Notes under the pieces: model-generated
What the model saw: the letters and a program-made list of their open reading frames with translations, nothing else
Databases searched by the model: none
What the model was told of the DNA's origin: nothing
Program-made: the position numbers and the translations under genes
In this document: piece after piece, positions 6,412 to 9,780 of the stretch
Layout of the letters: every line of letters starts with the position of its first letter
Position numbering within the stretch: the first letter of the stretch is position 1
Source: Bacteroidales bacterium
GTDB lineage: Bacteria > Bacteroidota > Bacteroidia > Bacteroidales > WCHB1-69
DNA: 9,780 nt
Direction: 5' to 3'
Assembly: GCA_012838875.1 (NCBI GenBank)
Contig: DUOL01000011.1
Location: 1 to 9,780, forward strand

Positions 6412-7896
6412 CTATCCTACACTACCTTCCATACTAATGGATAATAATTTTTGTGCTTCAACAGCAAACTCCATCGGTAATTTATTAAGCACCTCTTTGG
6501 CATAACCATTGACTATCAAACTAATAGCATTCTCGCTGCTTATCCCACGTTGCTGGCAATAGAAAAGTTGTTCGTCTGAAATTTTAGACGTTGTCGCTTC
6601 GTGTTCCAAAACAGAGGATTTATTATGACATTCTACGTAGGGCCACGTGTGAGCTCCACATTTATCCCCCATTAAAAGCGAGTCGCATTGGGAGAAATTT
6701 CTTGAATTTTCGGCTTGCTTAGTAACTTTAACTAAGCCACGATAGCTATTTTGACTTTGTCCTGCTGAAATTCCTTTGGAAACAATCGTACTTTTCGTAT
6801 TTTTTCCGATATGTATCATTTTTGTCCCGGTATCCGCTTGCTGAAAATTGTTGGTAACAGCCACAGAATAAAACTCTCCGATAGAATTATCACCTTGTAA
6901 AATACAACTCGGATATTTCCACGTAACAGCAGAACCGGTTTCAACTTGTGTCCACGACAATTTGGCATTATCTCCACGACAGATGCCACGTTTTGTAACA
7001 AAATTATAGATTCCTCCATTCCCGTCTTTATCGCCAGGGTACCAATTTTGAACGGTTGAGTACTTCACCTCGGCATCTTTCTCTACAATAATCTCGACAA
7101 TAGCCGCATGAAGTTGATTTTCATCTCGTCTAGGGGCGGTACAACCTTCCATATAGCTAACATAAGAGCCTTCTTCCGCTACAATGAGCGTGCGTTCAAA
7201 CTGTCCTGAATTTTCGGCATTAATTCTAAAGTAAGTGGATAATTCAATCGGACTGCGAACCCCTTTCGGAATATAACAGAATGAACCTTCACTGAAGACT
7301 GCCGAATTTAAGGCTGCGAAAAAATTGTCGGAAGGCGGAACAACCGAACCTAAATATTTTTTCACTAAATCCGGATATTTTGCAACAGCCTCACTGATAG
7401 AGCAAAAGATGATACCTAATCGCTCTAAACTCTCTGAAAAGGTTGTTTTCACCGACACAGAATCTATCACAGCATCAACAGCGACACCTGCTAACTGCTT
7501 CTGTTCTTCAAGGGAAATCCCCAATTTATTAAATACATTTATCAATTCGGGATCTACTTCATCTAAACTCGCTAAGCTCTTTTTACGCTTCGGAATTGCA
7601 AGATATAAAACATCTTGATAATCAACCTTTTTATAATTAAGATGCGCCCATTCCGGCTCTTTCATCGTAATCCACTTGCGATAGGCTTTCAAGCGAAACT
7701 CAAGTAACCAAGACGGTTCACCTTTTCGCTCGGAGATTTTTCGAATGATATCTTCATTAATTCCTCTAGGAAAATCTTCAATTTCAATATCGGAAACAAA
7801 ACCGTATTTATAGTCACTTGAAGTAATATCCTCAATCAGTTCGGCATTATTATTTTCAATCTGTTTTGTTGGAGGTACTTTTTTCATGAACTTCAT
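6412..7896 (-). CDS. sufB: Fe-S cluster assembly scaffold protein SufB
   Basis: A predicted 494-residue cytoplasmic subunit of the SufBCD complex, where clusters are built before transfer to target proteins. It is full length compared with the approximately 495-residue E. coli SufB and collinear with it, including the closing segment LPMEFAVEAQKLLSISMEGSVG. Residues matching the E. coli active set are present: Cys404 (QCDS, equivalent to Cys405) and His432-Glu433 (LEHEAT, equivalent to 433-434). The reading frame reaches a TTG at 7908, but the ATG at 7896 is the more likely start; the ATG at 7887 is a second candidate, and neither has a good ribosome site. A TACTTTTG promoter box lies at 7931-7938. 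The downstream gene is an amidase rather than sufC, which is unusual; sufC, sufD and sufS are not in the window. Confidence 0.96.
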   Translation of the reverse strand: MKFMKKVPPTKQIENNNAELIEDITSSDYKYGFVSDIEIEDFPRGINEDIIRKISERKGEPSWLLEFRLKAYRKWITMKEPEWAHLNYKKVDYQDVLYLAIPKRKKSLASLDEVDPELINVFNKLGISLEEQKQLAGVAVDAVIDSVSVKTTFSESLERLGIIFCSISEAVAKYPDLVKKYLGSVVPPSDNFFAALNSAVFSEGSFCYIPKGVRSPIELSTYFRINAENSGQFERTLIVAEEGSYVSYMEGCTAPRRDENQLHAAIVEIIVEKDAEVKYSTVQNWYPGDKDGNGGIYNFVTKRGICRGDNAKLSWTQVETGSAVTWKYPSCILQGDNSIGEFYSVAVTNNFQQADTGTKMIHIGKNTKSTIVSKGISAGQSQNSYRGLVKVTKQAENSRNFSQCDSLLMGDKCGAHTWPYVECHNKSSVLEHEATTSKISDEQLFYCQQRGISSENAISLIVNGYAKEVLNKLPMEFAVEAQKLLSISMEGSVG

Positions 7897-7930
7897 AGAG
7901 AAAAACAAAAAAACATCTGGATTTACGCTG

Positions 7931-7938
7931 CAAAAGTA
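7931..7938 (-). promoter_or_regulatory. -7 promoter element of sufB
   Basis: The minus strand reads TACTTTTGCA, a match to TAnnTTTG, 34 bases before the ATG at 7896. A -33 TTG is not evident. It is about 30 bases from, and divergent to, the promoter box of the metallopeptidase gene. Confidence 0.55.
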
Positions 7939-7968
7939 CTAAAAATAAAAACATCCATCTATTTTTAT

Positions 7969-7976
7969 TATTTTTG
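7969..7976 (+). promoter_or_regulatory. -7 promoter element of the zinc metallopeptidase gene
   Basis: The plus strand reads TATTTTTGCATT, an exact match to TAnnTTTG, 65 bases before the ATG at 8042. This implies a leader of roughly 55-60 bases. No -33 TTG is visible at the usual distance. Confidence 0.55.
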
Positions 7977-8041
7977 CATTCGCATAATTTCAAGGCAGAT
8001 TATGCGTTAACCTAATTGTAAAATACTAAATTAAAATTATT

Positions 8042-8731
8042 ATGACTATCAATTATTGGATAATATTTATAGTTTTCATGATTTTGAGTTTGATTGTCGG
8101 ACAAACTCTGAAATCAAAATTCAAAAAATACTCTAAGGTTCCGTTACATTCCGGGCTATCCGGTCGTGAAGTTGCTGAAAAGATGTTAGCAGATAATGGG
8201 ATTACCGATGTTCGTGTTATTTCCACCAAAGGATTTCTTACTGACCATTATAATCCGGTTAATAAGACTCTAAATTTAAGCGAGGCGGTTTACACGGAGT
8301 GTAGTGTTGCAGCAGCGGCAGTAGCCGCCCATGAATGCGGGCACGCCGTACAGCATGCTACGGCTTATCGCTGGCTTACTATGCGTTCCTCCATGGTGCC
8401 AATCGTACAGTTCGGAGCATCATGGTCACAATGGATTCTGCTCATCGGATTATTCCTATACACTACCTCATCCTATTTCGGTTATTGGCTTCTCATTATC
8501 GGTATAGTTTTATTCGCTCTCACTACCCTTTTCTCTTTTGTTACATTACCTGTCGAATACAATGCCTCCAAACGTGCTCTTGATTGGCTAAACAATACAG
8601 GATTGACTACAGGTCAAGAACACCAATACGCAGAAAACGCTTTACGCTGGGCAGCAAGAACATACGTAGTTGCCGCCTTGGCTTCGTTAGCAACACTACT
8701 ATATTACATTTCACTCATCGCACGAAGATAA
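8042..8731 (+). CDS. membrane zinc metallopeptidase, YugP/Zn_peptidase_2 family
   Basis: A 229-residue integral membrane protein. The zinc-binding HEXXH motif is HECGH at residues 97-101 (AAHECGHAVQHA). Glu173 in LPVEYNASKRAL, a conserved family segment, is a likely further ligand. Hydrophobic segments lie at about 4-20, 118-141, 146-168 and 206-226. Length and motif order fit the YugP family (PF04298, about 225-230 residues), which is widespread in Firmicutes and Bacteroidetes. The physiological substrate is not established. The ATG at 8042 is the only good start and gives the normal N-terminus, with a membrane helix directly before the soluble part. It is a single-gene unit, divergent from sufB, with its own promoter box at 7969-7976. 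A 7-bp hairpin (TCTCTTT/AAAGAGA, 8788-8814) follows but has only a poor T run. Confidence 0.92.
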   Translation: MTINYWIIFIVFMILSLIVGQTLKSKFKKYSKVPLHSGLSGREVAEKMLADNGITDVRVISTKGFLTDHYNPVNKTLNLSEAVYTECSVAAAAVAAHECGHAVQHATAYRWLTMRSSMVPIVQFGASWSQWILLIGLFLYTTSSYFGYWLLIIGIVLFALTTLFSFVTLPVEYNASKRALDWLNNTGLTTGQEHQYAENALRWAARTYVVAALASLATLLYYISLIARR

Positions 8732-8847
8732 ACCGCAGTTAAAAAGTTCGTCTTTTCCTTTATTTATCCCCTACTTCTCAACGAAAATCTCTTTTACTAT
8801 AAGTCATAAAGAGAAAATTAATTATATTTTTGAACTATAATTATATC

Positions 8848-8873
8848 TTGATATTTATAAAACACTATTTTTG
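8848..8873 (+). promoter_or_regulatory. promoter of the T9SS type A gene
   Basis: TTG at 8848-8850 and TATTTTTGCA starting at 8866 resemble the Bacteroidetes -33 and -7 elements with a short 15-base spacer. The -7 box ends 15 bases before the ATG at 8889, so the mRNA leader would be about 10 bases or less. A second TATTTTTG at 8825-8832, not followed by GCA, could give a longer leader instead. Confidence 0.5.
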
Positions 8874-8888
8874 CAAATAAAAAATATT

Positions 8889-9617
8889 ATGAAACGGATT
8901 TTAATTTTTACTTTAGTTTTATCCTATTTTGTAGGGAATGCTCAAAACATAGAGCTATTATACAACGGCAATGTTGTTGGAGACACCCTCGAAATAGAAG
9001 TTGAGAATTTACTAACTCGAAATGATATTTACATTGACATTGTAAATCTCTCTACGCGTCCGGTGGACGTTAAAGTTCGAAAAACGGAACTCTCTATTTT
9101 AGAAGGGACAGAAAACAGTTTTTGCTTTGGAACATACTGTTTTGAGACGAACGAATCCCACGTTGCTTTTACAATTCCCGCTCAAGATACGTTTTCACAG
9201 GCTACGCAAGGCACAAATGCGTTTCACATCACCTACATGCCTTTTAACCAAATCGGCATTTCTTATATTCGTTATACTTTTTTCAATGAACTATTTCCTG
9301 AGGATAGCGCCGCCTTTGTTGCCAAGTTGGTTACTTCACCAACCTCAAATATTATAACGATGGCGACAACGGAAATAGCAATTTATCCTAATCCTGCACA
9401 TACGGATTGGGTTACTTTTTCCTTTAACAATACACCGCTGAATAACCCGAATTTGGCGATTATCAACGCGAAAGGACAACTTATCTATTCTCGTTCTGTT
9501 TCGCAAGCTGAAAATCGCGTGAAAATTGACATCTCTCACTTTCCCGCAGGCATATATTTCGGTCTGTTAGAAAATAAGGGCACTATTTATGCCTCGCAAA
9601 AATTTATTATTCAATAA
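8889..9617 (+). CDS. small secreted protein with T9SS type A sorting tail
   Basis: A predicted 242-residue protein exported by Sec and the type IX system. Residues 1-19 form a signal peptide (MKRILIFTLV, ending GNAQ). Residues about 20-150 form one beta-rich domain with motifs (ELLYNGNVVGDTLEIE, VRKTEL, EGTENSFCFG, SYIRYTFF) that I recall from many short Bacteroidetes cargo proteins; I know no function for it. Cys79 and Cys84 are close enough to form a disulphide or bind a metal. Residues about 163-242 form the type A C-terminal domain (IYPNPAHTDWVTF, INAKGQLIY, IDISHFPAGIYFGLL, QKFIIQ), normally cleaved on export and replaced by a surface lipopolysaccharide anchor. The ATG at 8889 was chosen over the in-frame TTG at 8871, which lies inside the promoter box. 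It is transcribed alone, and repeat copy 2 follows 62 bases after the stop. Confidence 0.85.
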   Translation: MKRILIFTLVLSYFVGNAQNIELLYNGNVVGDTLEIEVENLLTRNDIYIDIVNLSTRPVDVKVRKTELSILEGTENSFCFGTYCFETNESHVAFTIPAQDTFSQATQGTNAFHITYMPFNQIGISYIRYTFFNELFPEDSAAFVAKLVTSPTSNIITMATTEIAIYPNPAHTDWVTFSFNNTPLNNPNLAIINAKGQLIYSRSVSQAENRVKIDISHFPAGIYFGLLENKGTIYASQKFIIQ

Positions 9618-9679
9618 GTTGTCGATTTTATATTAATCTATTTCCCGCACTAAAAGGATAATAATTTTAATTTTCTTTT

Positions 9680-9780
9680 GGGCGTGCCCCCTCGCTACGC
9701 TCGGGGTCGGTCTCCGCCTACAAGTACGCGGTCGCAAGCCGTGGGGACGCAAGGCGGCAAAAAGAGCTTACAAGCTCGCT
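9680..9780 (+). repeat. GC-rich structured dispersed repeat, copy 2 (cut by window edge)
   Basis: The first 40 bases match 2306-2345 exactly in the same orientation. After that the sequence differs, but the copy keeps a CCGC/GCGG stem in the region where copy 1 has CCTGC/GCAGG. Near the edge, AAAAA (9759-9763) is followed by the hairpin GAGCT-TACA-AGCTC (9764-9777), the counterpart of the AAAAAGGAGC/GCTCTTTTT hairpin of copy 1. The expected T run on the right would lie outside the window. It sits 62 bases after the stop of the T9SS type A gene. Confidence 0.75.

Noticed and set aside
8788..8814. Hairpin TCTCTTT/AAAGAGA after the peptidase gene as a terminator
   Set aside because: The stem is AT-rich, the loop is 13 bases and no continuous T run follows; too weak to list as a feature.
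8871..8889. A TTG start for the T9SS type A gene at 8871
   Set aside because: The TTG is the end of the -7 promoter box, and the ATG at 8889 gives a clean signal peptide.

Overview
The window looks like chromosomal DNA from a member of the Bacteroidetes, probably an uncultured or less-studied lineage. The evidence is AT-rich DNA, start sites that mostly lack a Shine-Dalgarno sequence, the phylum's TAnnTTTG -7 promoter element ahead of most transcription units, two cell-surface proteins with type IX secretion (T9SS) sorting tails (one type B, one type A), and a Bat-type von Willebrand (VWA) protein. Species cannot be named from sequence alone.

Layout. Bases 1-2078 (minus strand): a partial gene start at the left edge, then batA and, upstream of it, a signal-peptide plus single-pass membrane protein of the kind that accompanies batA. 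Bases 2079-2472: a gene-free stretch holding a GC-rich structured repeat. Bases 2473-4383 (minus): a 636-residue multidomain secreted protein with Ig-like and PKD domains and a type B sorting tail. Bases 4511-4776: convergent tRNA-Asp (plus) and tRNA-His (minus), with a terminator for each between them. Bases 4867-7896 (minus): a small exported coiled-coil protein of unknown function, a nitrilase-superfamily amidase and sufB. Bases 8042-8731 (plus): a membrane zinc metallopeptidase divergent from sufB. Bases 8889-9617 (plus): a small secreted protein with a type A sorting tail. Bases 9680-9780: a second copy of the GC-rich repeat, cut by the window edge.

The genes are mostly envelope and housekeeping functions and do not form one obvious pathway. 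SufB is the Fe-S cluster scaffold; the amidase probably repairs or recycles 2-oxo-acid amides; the Bat proteins are membrane-bound and linked in the literature to stress tolerance; the two T9SS cargoes are surface or secreted proteins. I see no convincing new defence, mobile or biosynthetic system. The best leads are the structured repeat, which sits just after both T9SS cargo genes and could act as a terminator in either orientation; an extended promoter motif TATTTTTGCA shared by unrelated units; a tyrosine-dense insert in the large secreted protein; and sufB and batA each standing apart from their usual neighbours.
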